A stretch of 18,851 bases of DNA. Source: UBA288 sp964461885. Lineage in GTDB: Archaea > Halobacteriota > Methanomicrobia > Methanomicrobiales > Methanospirillaceae. Below the pieces are notes generated by a model. That model had not been told where the DNA came from. It did not search any database and saw nothing but the letters and a program-made list of their open reading frames with translations. Where the stretch lies: NCBI GenBank assembly GCA_964461885.1, contig CAYWVY010000043.1:1-18851 (forward strand), in the 5' to 3' direction. Positions within the stretch are counted from its first letter, which is position 1. Each line of letters opens with the position of its first letter. This document shows, one piece after another, positions 1-7,377 of the stretch. A program made the position numbers and the translations under genes.

Positions 1-1
1 C

Positions 2-55
2 TGGCTCGCGCTCGCAGAACCCGACGCGGTGCCCGCGGACGGGGCGGCGGGGTGA
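2..55 (+). CDS. possible C-terminal end of an upstream gene (partial)
   Basis: The second reading frame is open from the window edge to a TGA at 53-55 and would encode the tail WLALAEPDAVPADGAAG. Its composition resembles the C-terminus of a high-GC coding gene. Too little is visible to assign a family, and the frame is only 17 codons long, so it could be chance. Confidence 0.25.
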   Translation, partial: WLALAEPDAVPADGAAG

Positions 56-113
56 GGGCGAAGGACCTTACCAAAAGGCATAACAAAATCGCGGTCAGTC
101 TGTATGGTTACAG

Positions 114-3041
114 ATGGACGAGAGCCGGCTCGACGCGTTCGTCACCTTTGCCCGGGGCCTGAAGGGGGATGAGAAGAGCGAGGCGCAGACCTTTCTGACC
201 CACCTCTTCCAGGCGTACGGGCATGCGGGGGTGATCGAGGCGGGGGCGACCTTCGAGCACCGGATCAGGATAGAGGACAGCACGAAGTTCTCGGACCTCG
301 TCTGGCCGGGCCGTGTCCTGATCGAGATGAAGAGCCGGGGCGTGAAGCTCGACCGGGTCGTGCCGCAGGCGAAGGCGTACTGGGACAACGCGTACAAAGA
401 CCGCACCGAGTACGTGGTGCTCTGCAACTTCGACGAGTTCGTGGTCTACAACTGGAACATGCAGCGCGAGCCGCTGGACACGGTGCCGCTCGCGAACCTG
501 CCGGCGATGTGGCGGTCGCTCGCGTTTCTCGCGCCGGGGAGGGTCGAGCCGCTCTTTGGCAACAACCTGGTGGCCCTGACGAAGGAGGCGGCGGACCGGA
601 TCGCGGACCTGTACTCGCACCTGGTCGACCGTGAGGTTCCTAGGGAGACGGCACAGCGGTTCGTGCTGCAGTGTCTTGTCGCGCTCTTCGCGGAGGACAC
701 GGGGCTCTTCGGGGACCGGTACACGTTCACGTCCCTTGTCGCGGACTGCCGGGCCGGGCAGTCGAGCTACGACCTCTTTCCGCTTTTGTTCGCGCGGATG
801 AACTCGCCCGAGCCGGCGGCGGGCGGGCGCTTTGTGGGCGTGCCGTACTTCGACGGCGGGCTCTTTTCGACGATCGAACCGATCGAGCTCGATGCGGCGG
901 AGCTGGAACTGCTCGAGCTCGCCGCGAGGTCGGACTGGGCGCGGGTGCAGCCCTCGATCTTCGGGAACATCTTCGAGGACTCGCTGGACGCGGCGTTCCG
1001 GCACCGGAGCGGGGCGCACTACACGGCGGAGTCGGACATCATGCGGATCGTGGAGCCGACGGTGCTCCGGCCGTGGCGAGAGCGGATCGCGGGCGCGCGG
1101 ACGCTCGGGGAGCTGGAGGAGATCGGCGAGGATCTGGGTAAATTCCAGGTGCTGGACCCGGCCTGCGGCTCGGGGAACTTTCTGTACGTGGCGTTCCGCG
1201 AGCTGAAGGAGCTGGAGATCGAGCTCTTCGAGACGGTGCTCGCGCGGTACCCGTCGGCGAAGCGGGAGCGGCTTCACTCGAGGGTCTCGGCCAGGCAGTT
1301 CCACGGGATCGACACGAACGCGCTCGGGGTGGAGATGGCGAAGGTCACGCTCTCGATGGCCAAGAAGTTCGCGGCGGACGCGTTCAACAGATCCATGCAC
1401 CAGCACCGGCTCTTCGACGACGCGGAGTCGCCCCTGCCGTTCGACAACCTGGATACCAATATCGTGGTGGCGGACGCGCTCTTCTCGGACTGGCCGGCGG
1501 CCGACGCGATCATCGGCAACCCGCCGTACCAATCGCAGAACAAGATGCTCACGGAGTTCGGGCAGGCATACGTCAATCGTCTCCGGGATGGATACCCCAC
1601 TGTTTCAGGATACGCCGACTACTGCGTCTACTGGTTCAGGAAAGCGCACGATCACCTCCGCGACGGCGGGCGGGCCGGGCTCGTCGGGACGAACACGATC
1701 CGGCAGAATCTTTCGCGTCAGAGCGGTCTCGATTATATTATCAACAATGGCGGGACGATCGTGGAGGCCGTCGGGACCATGCCGTGGTCCGGGCAGGCGG
1801 CGGTCCATGTCTCGCTCGTGAACTGGGTGAAGGGCACCCCGCCGCCGGGACCGTACACGCTCGCGATACAGAAGGGAGACGACAAGGACGGCCCCTGGGA
1901 CGAATATCATCTGCCATCTATTTCATCGTCGCTATCAACGATGGTTGATGTTGCTGGCGCAAGCGCTCTTCGGGCCAATGTGGCAGGAAAGCTTTGTTAT
2001 AAGGGCCAAATGCATGGTCATGCAGGGTTCCTGCTCTCTCCTGCTGAGCGAGCGGACTTACTCACAGTCGAACCAGCCGCGGGAGAGGTGACCTTCCCAT
2101 TCCTCATCGCCGATGATCTTATAGGCCGAATCGATTCCTTACCGAGCCGATACGCGATCGATTTCCAGCCTCGCGACATCTATGAGGCAAAGACGTATCA
2201 ACGAACTTTTGAAATCATCGAGAACAGAGTTCTTCCGACCCGGAAAGAAGCCTTCGATATGGAGCAGAAGAGGAATGCCGAGATACTGAGCAATAACCCG
2301 AAAGCCAGAGTTGATCGACATTACGAGGGATATTTCAAACACTGGTGGCTCCATTCCTTCGGACGGTGGAATCTAATCAAACGGCTTGAGAAAATTCCTC
2401 GATATATTGTCTGCGGCGAGGTCACAAAACGACCGATTTTTGCCTTCGTATCGAATGAGATTCATCCGAATAAGACACTTGTCGTCTTTTTATTCTCAGA
2501 CGATTACTCATTCGGCATCCTCCAGAGCGGCTACCACTGGAACTGGTTCACCGAACGCTGCTCGACTCTGAAAGGCGACTATCGTTACACTACAAAAACT
2601 GTCTTCGACGCCTTCCCCTGGCCCCAGTGGGGCGCCGTCACGGCCGACGAGGAGATGGCGTCGGCCCGCTCGAGGCGCTCGCCCGTCGAGGTGGCCCTCG
2701 CCGTCGCCGGGGCGGCGCGGGAGCTCCGCGCCGTCCGCGCCGAGATCCGCGCGGCGCACCCGATGTCGCTTCGCGAGCTCTACCGCACGCTCGAGCTCCC
2801 CGGCGCGAACCGGCTTCGCGACGCCCAGGACGCGCTCGATCGGGCCGTCGCCGAGGCGTATGCGTGGGGCCTTCCCCCGGCCCTTCGCGCGCTCGAGCCG
2901 CTCGCCCTCCTCCTCGCGCTGAACCGGCGCTGCGCCGCGGCCGAAGGCGAGGGACGGGCAATCGCCGGGCCGGGCCTGCCCCCGTTCTGCGACGGCGACG
3001 AACGGTTCTTCTCCGACGACTGCCTGCGGATGCCGGGCTGA
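114..3041 (+). CDS. MmeI-like Type IIL restriction-modification enzyme (nuclease, methyltransferase and specificity in one chain)
   Basis: 975 aa, a little longer than MmeI (919 aa). The N-terminal nuclease domain shows the family pattern D-x9-E-x-K as D61...E71-M-K73 (within WPGRVLIEMKSRG). A helical spacer follows, with FDGGLFS near residue 245 and SGAHYT near 300. The gamma-class N6-adenine methyltransferase has DPACGSGNFL (motif I, from D348) and the catalytic NPPY at 469-472. The target-recognition domain lies roughly at residues 600-830, with a C-terminal helical tail. Family members methylate adenine on one strand and cut about 20 nt away; no separate methylase or specificity subunit is needed, and none is seen nearby. 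The ATG at 114 fits the conserved N-terminus; no good Shine-Dalgarno precedes it. The recognition-domain part is visibly AT-richer than the rest. Family assignment is secure from motifs; target sequence and activity are unknown. Confidence 0.9.
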   Translation: MDESRLDAFVTFARGLKGDEKSEAQTFLTHLFQAYGHAGVIEAGATFEHRIRIEDSTKFSDLVWPGRVLIEMKSRGVKLDRVVPQAKAYWDNAYKDRTEYVVLCNFDEFVVYNWNMQREPLDTVPLANLPAMWRSLAFLAPGRVEPLFGNNLVALTKEAADRIADLYSHLVDREVPRETAQRFVLQCLVALFAEDTGLFGDRYTFTSLVADCRAGQSSYDLFPLLFARMNSPEPAAGGRFVGVPYFDGGLFSTIEPIELDAAELELLELAARSDWARVQPSIFGNIFEDSLDAAFRHRSGAHYTAESDIMRIVEPTVLRPWRERIAGARTLGELEEIGEDLGKFQVLDPACGSGNFLYVAFRELKELEIELFETVLARYPSAKRERLHSRVSARQFHGIDTNALGVEMAKVTLSMAKKFAADAFNRSMHQHRLFDDAESPLPFDNLDTNIVVADALFSDWPAADAIIGNPPYQSQNKMLTEFGQAYVNRLRDGYPTVSGYADYCVYWFRKAHDHLRDGGRAGLVGTNTIRQNLSRQSGLDYIINNGGTIVEAVGTMPWSGQAAVHVSLVNWVKGTPPPGPYTLAIQKGDDKDGPWDEYHLPSISSSLSTMVDVAGASALRANVAGKLCYKGQMHGHAGFLLSPAERADLLTVEPAAGEVTFPFLIADDLIGRIDSLPSRYAIDFQPRDIYEAKTYQRTFEIIENRVLPTRKEAFDMEQKRNAEILSNNPKARVDRHYEGYFKHWWLHSFGRWNLIKRLEKIPRYIVCGEVTKRPIFAFVSNEIHPNKTLVVFLFSDDYSFGILQSGYHWNWFTERCSTLKGDYRYTTKTVFDAFPWPQWGAVTADEEMASARSRRSPVEVALAVAGAARELRAVRAEIRAAHPMSLRELYRTLELPGANRLRDAQDALDRAVAEAYAWGLPPALRALEPLALLLALNRRCAAAEGEGRAIAGPGLPPFCDGDERFFSDDCLRMPG

Positions 3042-3260
3042 TCCGGGTCGCGATGATCGCGCCGGCCGTTTCGGCAGCGAGCGGCAACGGATGACCGCCG
3101 GCGGTGGTGGACCGGGCCTGGCCCGCGACCCCGTGACGGGCGCCCGCCCCGTCGATGTGGGACCATTATCCCGTTCGTTTTCGACAAACGCGACTCTAGA
3201 CAGTCCGGAAAAAATCGAAAGACCTATCGATTAGGAAAATGATTCTCCATCGGTAAGACA
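3042..3260. other. intergenic region between the restriction enzyme and the PH/SHOCT gene
   Basis: No convincing gene. The left half is GC-rich and contains a 28-nt segment matching the terminase remnant further right. The right half (from about 3170) changes abruptly to AT-rich sequence and presumably holds the promoter of the gene starting at 3261, but no clear TATA box or Shine-Dalgarno can be singled out. Confidence 0.5.
3133..3160 (+). repeat. direct repeat copy 1 (terminase-tail sequence)
   Basis: 28 nt matching 6220-6247 at 27 positions, the first 23 without mismatch. Translated in phase with the terminase remnant it gives VTGARPVDV against VTGARPVEV. The left edge may extend a few codons (D-P-V versus D-L-V). 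It lies at the switch from high-GC to AT-rich DNA, so it may mark a recombination boundary. Confidence 0.7.
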
Positions 3261-3938
3261 ATGGCATCAAAAAGTCCCGCCGAAGAACTAAAAATGCAGT
3301 ATGTCAATGGCCTACTCACCCGTGATAGATACGAGGAAAAACTTGCTGAATTGATGGGGATACCGGCTGCTAAAACCACATCGGGCTCTGGTCCACAACC
3401 CGGAATGACCAGAGAACAGATGATTGAACACCAGATCAAATTGTGCGGTGCAAAAAGCTTCCTTAATCGAAAAGAGGTGAAAGAACTACCTCATATCCTT
3501 TGGGAAGATGAAACCGTTGAAAAGATTGCTCAAGGGTTCTACAAAGGTGGGACCGGAATCCTCGTTGCAAGCAATAAGCGTCTCATATTCATTGATAAGG
3601 GGATGTTATACGGATTGACCGTTGAGGATTTCCCCTATGATAAAATTAATAGCATCCAGTATAAGACCGGACTCGCTTTAGGAAATATCACAATCTTTGC
3701 CTCTGGAAATAATGCTGTAATTGACAATATGCAGAAGGGAGAAGTAAAACCCTTTGCAGAGTATGTCAGGGCGCGAATTACCGCAATAAGTCAACACGCT
3801 AGCGCGCCACCCACACCGGTTCCGCAACAGGACGATATGTTTTCAAAGCTTGAACGTCTGGCAGCTCTGAAAGACAAGGGGATCTTATCAGAAGCAGAAT
3901 TCAATCAACAAAAGGCAAAAATTTTAAGCGGATCCTAA
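3261..3938 (+). CDS. PH-domain protein with SHOCT-type ends
   Basis: 225 aa, no signal peptide or membrane segment. Residues about 5-32 (EELKMQYVNGLLTRDRYEEKL) resemble a short SHOCT-type helical hairpin. Residues about 84-172 look like a bacterial PH domain of the YokE-like kind, with alternating beta strands (GILVASNKRLIFIDKGML, YDKINSIQYKTG, GNITIFASG). After a Pro/Gln linker, residues 192-222 form a typical C-terminal SHOCT domain (KLERLAALKDKGILSEAEF). Proteins of this layout are common in mobile or accessory DNA of bacteria and archaea; their role is not established. The gene is much AT-richer than the flanking core genes and stands between two terminase remnants, which points to horizontal acquisition. 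No clear ribosome binding site precedes the ATG. Confidence 0.75.
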   Translation: MASKSPAEELKMQYVNGLLTRDRYEEKLAELMGIPAAKTTSGSGPQPGMTREQMIEHQIKLCGAKSFLNRKEVKELPHILWEDETVEKIAQGFYKGGTGILVASNKRLIFIDKGMLYGLTVEDFPYDKINSIQYKTGLALGNITIFASGNNAVIDNMQKGEVKPFAEYVRARITAISQHASAPPTPVPQQDDMFSKLERLAALKDKGILSEAEFNQQKAKILSGS

Positions 3939-3992
3939 ATCGACACCGCCAACATTGTCTGACGAATCATCAATAACCGTCCCTCTTTTCTC

Positions 3993-4144
3993 AGTTCGTG
4001 GCGACTGCGGATCAGGTCTACGCCTACGATCTCGTAATGGGCGCGCTCTCCGATGAGGTGGCGCCGCTCTTCCCGGTGGCCAACACGGCCGATGCGTCCG
4101 CGACCGATCCCGACGTTGAACCGCTCTTCAAGGCGGTGATCTGA
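3993..4144 (+). pseudogene. 3' remnant of a phage terminase-like gene
   Basis: The frame reads FVATADQVYAYDLVMGALSD and continues EVAPLFPVAN to a TGA at 4142-4144. The first 70 nt (from 3995) match 6181-6250 at 58 positions with no indel, and the encoded residues correspond to the segment after the QEYLCEF motif of terminase large subunits. Everything upstream of that point is missing, so only the last 50 or so codons survive. The left junction lies 55 nt after the end of the PH/SHOCT gene. The terminase identity rests on the longer copy at 6025-6297. Confidence 0.6.
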
Positions 4145-4275
4145 TATACCTTTCATGGAAGGCGCAATAACGGATCGATACCTCAATAATCCGCCACCTC
4201 CATTCTTCGGCACGGATCGCGCAGCTTGGCAGCGGTGTTCGTGATCGCCCTGGTGATTTCGCGCGGTCTCGCTTT

Positions 4276-4923
4276 ATGTGTCGAGCGACCGACTTAATGG
4301 TTAGACGGTGTGAGGCGAGGGCGACGGCAATCAACGGTAATACACCGAAAAGGACGATTTGGATTGGAGTTCTGCTGCTATCATTATTCGTAGTAATTCC
4401 CCAGATCTTGGTTCCGCTTGCACTACCAGCCGATACCGTCCGCCTCCCTATGCTGACCTCGCTCGGTCAGCCTGCTACCTGGCCGTATGCATTCGGGGCG
4501 CTTGTCTGCCACCAGTGGCCGGATCGTTCGTTCGCGTTTGCCGGCAACCAGCTTCCGGTCTGCGAACGATGCCTCGCGGTTGAATTCGGGATGGTGGCCG
4601 CCTTCGGTGCGGCGGTCGTGGTCAAGCCCCCGAGCGGGTTTTTCCCGTCGCTCGCCGCATTTCTGCCGCGTCGGATGCGTTCGCCGTTTGTCGTCCTCGG
4701 CGTGGGGCTGGTGTTGATGTTCCCGATGGTGGTCGACGGAGGTCTCCAACTTATGTCTGCATACGTTTCGGGCACTCCGCAGCGGGTTACGACTGGATTT
4801 CTGTATGGTATCGGTCAGGCGGGCCTTGTGATCGGCCTTGTCGCCAATTTCATCTGGCTTGCCCAACGACGCATGGACAGGGCAGCAGCCAGCGTAAAGA
4901 TTGATCGGGAGGGATCGAGGTAG
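4276..4923 (+). CDS. DUF2085 family membrane protein
   Basis: 215 aa. It contains the family hallmark CHQ-x-PDRSF at residues 78-85 followed by LPVCERC (C96, C99), which together could form a metal-binding or redox site at the membrane. Hydrophobic segments are visible at about 28-50, 102-117, 137-160 and 178-198. The biochemical function of DUF2085 is unknown; family members are small polytopic membrane proteins found in many archaea and bacteria. The first ATG is used here; an in-frame ATG at 4297 (residue 8) is an equally good start, and neither has a strong Shine-Dalgarno. The gene lies inside the stretch of accessory genes between terminase remnants and is less GC-rich than the core genes to the right. 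Confidence 0.75.
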   Translation: MCRATDLMVRRCEARATAINGNTPKRTIWIGVLLLSLFVVIPQILVPLALPADTVRLPMLTSLGQPATWPYAFGALVCHQWPDRSFAFAGNQLPVCERCLAVEFGMVAAFGAAVVVKPPSGFFPSLAAFLPRRMRSPFVVLGVGLVLMFPMVVDGGLQLMSAYVSGTPQRVTTGFLYGIGQAGLVIGLVANFIWLAQRRMDRAAASVKIDREGSR

Positions 4924-5079
4924 TGAGATCACCTGGATTTACTATTTAGCCGTTCAATCATTGATGAACCCGCTCTCGTGCTTTATCGAACGGCAATCTG
5001 CCTTATGGGAGTATTGCATTGATTACCCCTATTAAATTCACATCGAAATGTTTTTCGAGAGGCACATCAATCCTTTGCC
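4924..5079. promoter_or_regulatory. AT-richer intergenic region, probable promoter of the lipoprotein gene
   Basis: 156 nt without a gene. A TATA-like stretch (ctattaaattc, about 5028-5038) lies roughly 45 nt before the ATG at 5080, and gagagg at 5057-5062 could act as a weak, somewhat distant Shine-Dalgarno. Confidence 0.35.
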
Positions 5080-5747
5080 ATGAGATTTGTCGCTCTCACA
5101 ATCACGCTCGCCTTCATCATTTTGGCTTGTGGGTGTTGCTCCACTTCATCATCAACGCAATCAACCCCCGCACCTGCAAATACCGTATCAACTCCCGCAC
5201 CTGCTACTACTGTATCAACTCCCGCACCTGCTACTACTGTATCAACTCCCGCACCTGCTAAGACTGNNNNNNNNNNNNNNNNNNNNNNNNNNNNNNNNNN
5301 NNNNNNNNNNNNNNNNNNNNNNNNNNNNNNNNNNNNNNNNNNNNNNNNNNNNNNNNNNNNNNNNNNGTATCAACTCCCGCACCTGCTACTACTGTATCAA
5401 CTCCCGCACCTGCTAAGACTGTATCGACGCCGGCACAAACCTTAAACCAGGATTCGGCATCAGTGGGTGAGAGGAATGCAGCAAATAAAGCATTATCTTA
5501 CTTAAGTTATTCGTCTTTTTCCCGAGATGGATTAATTAAGCAACTCGAATATGAAAAATTTTCACATCAGGAAGCTGTATATGGGGTAGATCAATCTGGT
5601 GCTGACTGGAATGAGCAAGCCGCAAAAAAAGCAAAATCTTACTTAGAATATTCATCTTTTTCCCGAGATGGATTAATTAAACAACTCGAATATGAAGGAT
5701 TTACACCACAACAAGCAGAATATGGTGTGCGAGCTGTTGGGTATTAA
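5080..5747 (+). CDS. Ltp-family surface lipoprotein with repeat linker (interrupted by assembly gap)
   Basis: The N-terminus (MRFVALTITLAFIILACGC) is a lipoprotein signal with a lipobox ending at C17 or C19. A Ser/Thr/Pro/Ala linker of nonapeptides VSTPAPATT follows, then two Ltp domains (PF07553-like): ANKALSYLSYSSFSRDGLIK and AKKAKSYLEYSSFSRDGLIK, each ending in FxxxxAxYGV. A 100-N gap falls in the linker. The downstream linker codons are in phase with the Ltp domains up to the TAA at 5745-5747, so this is one gene. The frame appears to break only because the N-run length is arbitrary. If the contig ends simply overlap, the protein is 170 aa. Ltp of streptococcal phage TP-J34 is a superinfection-exclusion lipoprotein, but many Ltp-domain proteins are of unknown role, so function here is inferred. 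The gene is AT-rich and sits among terminase remnants. Confidence 0.75.
5158..5420 (+). repeat. 27-nt tandem repeats coding VSTPAPATT, split by the gap
   Basis: Before the gap four 27-nt units start at 5158, 5185, 5212 and 5239 (QSTPAPANT, VSTPAPATT, VSTPAPATT, VSTPAPAKT). After it two units start at 5367 and 5394 (VSTPAPATT, VSTPAPAKT), then a diverged partial unit. The central units are identical at nucleotide level, so copy number is likely variable and hard to assemble. Confidence 0.9.
5267..5366. other. assembly gap of exactly 100 N
   Basis: The run of 100 Ns is a conventional placeholder of unknown length. The 55 nt before it (5212-5266) and the 55 nt after it (5367-5421) are identical, as expected when two contig ends share one k-mer of a tandem repeat. 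Confidence 0.95.
5508..5696 (+). repeat. duplicated Ltp segment (5508-5555 and 5649-5696)
   Basis: Two 48-nt segments coding YSSFSRDGLIKQLEYE are identical at 46 of 48 positions, and both differences are silent. This points to recent duplication or gene conversion between the two Ltp domains. Confidence 0.85.
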
Positions 5748-6024
5748 AATGAAGGGGATAGTGGCGATCGAGCCACCAACCTCCCTCCCTATTAGTTCAA
5801 GGATGCGCATCAATCTCATTTTGTCGCTCTCATTTCTGTGATTGTATCGCCAGACATACTCACCCAAATGCAAGCGCCGGTACCCTGGTGGCGGTCTGGC
5901 GTTGCCGGAGAGTAACCGGGATCTATGGCGAGATGGCGAAGTCGGCCGGGACCACAGTCGACGCTGCCCACGACGCCAAGGAGCACGCGGTCTTCCGGTT
6001 GATCTTTCGGGACGTGCTCCGAGA
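5748..6024. other. region without a clear gene, left of the longer terminase remnant
   Basis: It starts AT-rich and becomes GC-rich near 5870. A short stem (GTGGC/GCCAC, 5761-5776) follows the lipoprotein stop codon and could help transcription end. The part from about 5880 may be decayed terminase sequence in shifted frames, but I see no motif that proves it. Confidence 0.4.
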
Positions 6025-6297
6025 GTACCTGAAGACTTCGAGGCGTGGCAGGACGGCGGCGCCGACTGGGACCGGGTCGAGATCCCGGCGACGCGGTACA
6101 CCCGAATCGCGCCGGCATTTCTCGAGGAAGAGCGCCGGCAGATGGGCAACTGGTGGTTCCGCCAGGAATACCTGTGTGAGTTCGTGGCGACCACGGATCA
6201 GGTCTTCGCGTACGATCTGGTGACGGGCGCCCGCCCCGTCGAGGTGGCGCGGCGAACCCGGCACCGCCGGCCGGCAGGAACGCGCTTATATTCGTGA
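6025..6297 (+). pseudogene. phage terminase large subunit-like fragment
   Basis: The frame reads DFEAWQDGGADWDRVEIPA, then RIAPAFLEEERRQMGNWWF, then RQEYLCEFVATTDQVFAYD. The run R-I-x-x-x-F-L-x-E-E-R-x-x-x-G-x-x-x-F-x-Q-E-Y-L-C-E-F is characteristic of the C-terminal part of terminase-like packaging ATPase/nucleases of the head-filling phage type. The upstream ATPase domain is absent, and the sequence before 6025 shows no terminase motif in this frame. The C-terminus after VTGARPVEV differs from the copy at 3993-4144 and ends quickly (stop 6295-6297). No other phage gene is present, so this is a degraded prophage or provirus relic rather than part of an active virus. Confidence 0.65.
6220..6247 (+). 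repeat. direct repeat copy 2 (terminase-tail sequence)
   Basis: Partner of 3133-3160 (27 of 28 nt identical, same orientation). The pair encloses the PH/SHOCT, DUF2085 and lipoprotein genes, about 3.1 kb. Confidence 0.7.
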
Positions 6298-6389
6298 CCG
6301 TCAACACTGTTATCGCATCCCGTGATCCCGGACGTGGCCGGTGCCACCCGCACCGTGCTCCCCGGGGATCGACCGGCAGTTGACTGGAC

Positions 6390-7346
6390 ATGAAGAAACG
6401 CTACCTCGCCGTCAGCGCCCTGCTCGGCTGGCTCCTCCTGATCATCGTTTTGATGATCATCTCGGGCTACGTCAACCCTGAGATCTACTTCGTGCTCGGC
6501 CTGATCGGGCTGATGGTGATCGCAATCCTGATCACCCCGATCTATTCGCGGCCCCAGTACGCACGGCGGCTGCTCGTCGTCAGGATGCTCGGCGCCGCCC
6601 TCTTCGTCGCGCTCTTCTTCGAACAGTTCCTGGTCGGCCTGCCCGTGATCACCCTCCCCGTGATCGGGGCGTCCGTCCCGATCGAGCGCGTGATCGTGGT
6701 CGCGACCTCGCTCGCGGGCGTGGTCTGCGTCTTCGCCGGCGCGATCATCCTGAACAGCGCCCGCGGGATCTCGGCAAAGCCCCTCCAGGAGGCCCTCAAC
6801 GCCGGCGGGAGCGTGGACTGCCGGGCATTGCCGCGCGACAGCATGACCTACTACCTGCCGCCCGAACGCGAGGGGGACAGCGTCATCCAGTTCATTCCGG
6901 CGTCGGCGACCGCGTCCGGCCAGGAGAGCGCGGACGTCGCGTACATCGGCGGGCGACCAATCCGGGGGCAGTACCGCGAGCCGTCGGGGATGCAGCTCTT
7001 CGAGATGCTGAAGCGGTCGTACTCGCTCCGCCTGCCCGTCCGCGAGGAGGCCGTGCTGACCGCGATCCAGGAGGTCTGCGAGGACGTGATCGAGGTCGCG
7101 GACCGCGTCATCCCGGTCCGGCGCGAGGGCTACATCCTGATCGAGCTCCAGAACTACCGGCTCCTCTCGATCTGCACCGAGCTCAAGCAGGACTTCCCGG
7201 TCTGCTGCCGGGTCCACCCCTGCCCGATCTGCAGCCTGATCGCCTGCATGCTCACCGAAGGGCTCGGGCTCACCTGCAGCCTCGAGCACGTCCACGTCGA
7301 GCCCGACGCCAAATCGATCACGCTCTACTTCGTCTTCATCCCGTAA
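6390..7346 (+). CDS. polytopic membrane protein with cysteine-rich cytoplasmic-type C-terminal domain, function unknown
   Basis: 318 aa. Hydrophobic segments at about 6-25, 31-53, 62-80 and 100-122 form an N-terminal four-helix membrane part. The remaining 195 residues are soluble, with mixed alpha/beta character and a cysteine cluster near the end (C272, C273, C278, C281, C286, C296; within VCCRVHPCPICSLIACML) that could bind a metal, though no standard zinc or Fe-S pattern is complete. High GC and codon use match the core genes. The layout (membrane helices, then a domain with LPPEREGD and FIP) reminds me of uncharacterised archaeal membrane proteins, but I cannot name a family with confidence. 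A TATA-like tatatt sits near 6287-6293, about 100 nt upstream; no Shine-Dalgarno is evident. It converges on the SIMPL gene. Confidence 0.75.
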   Translation: MKKRYLAVSALLGWLLLIIVLMIISGYVNPEIYFVLGLIGLMVIAILITPIYSRPQYARRLLVVRMLGAALFVALFFEQFLVGLPVITLPVIGASVPIERVIVVATSLAGVVCVFAGAIILNSARGISAKPLQEALNAGGSVDCRALPRDSMTYYLPPEREGDSVIQFIPASATASGQESADVAYIGGRPIRGQYREPSGMQLFEMLKRSYSLRLPVREEAVLTAIQEVCEDVIEVADRVIPVRREGYILIELQNYRLLSICTELKQDFPVCCRVHPCPICSLIACMLTEGLGLTCSLEHVHVEPDAKSITLYFVFIP

Positions 7347-7375
7347 AAAAGGGGGGCGGCGGCCGACGGCCGCCG
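7345..7375 (-). terminator. hairpin followed by C6T6 on the minus strand
   Basis: An 8-bp perfect GC stem (CGGCGGCC/GGCCGCCG, 7357-7375, loop GAC) is followed on the minus strand by CCCCCC and TTTTTT (7356-7345). It starts 3 nt beyond the stop of the SIMPL gene, so it most likely ends that transcript; it also lies just after the convergent plus-strand gene. Confidence 0.6.
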
Positions 7376-7377
7376 TG

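Noticed and set aside
108..1532. 474-aa open frame antisense to the restriction enzyme gene
   Set aside because: Arg/Val/Pro-rich shadow caused by high GC; the plus strand carries unmistakable nuclease and methyltransferase motifs.
114..3041. BREX PglX-type methyltransferase
   Set aside because: PglX lacks the N-terminal D-x9-E-x-K nuclease site present here, and no other BREX genes are nearby.
4207..4245. tRNA-like 5' half (ATCGCGCAGCTTGGCAGCG resembles a D-arm)
   Set aside because: No matching acceptor, anticodon or T-arm follows, and archaeal tRNAs have different consensus here. At most a degraded fragment.
5158..5420. CRISPR-like array
   Set aside because: The 27-nt units are directly tandem with no spacers and encode an in-frame protein linker.
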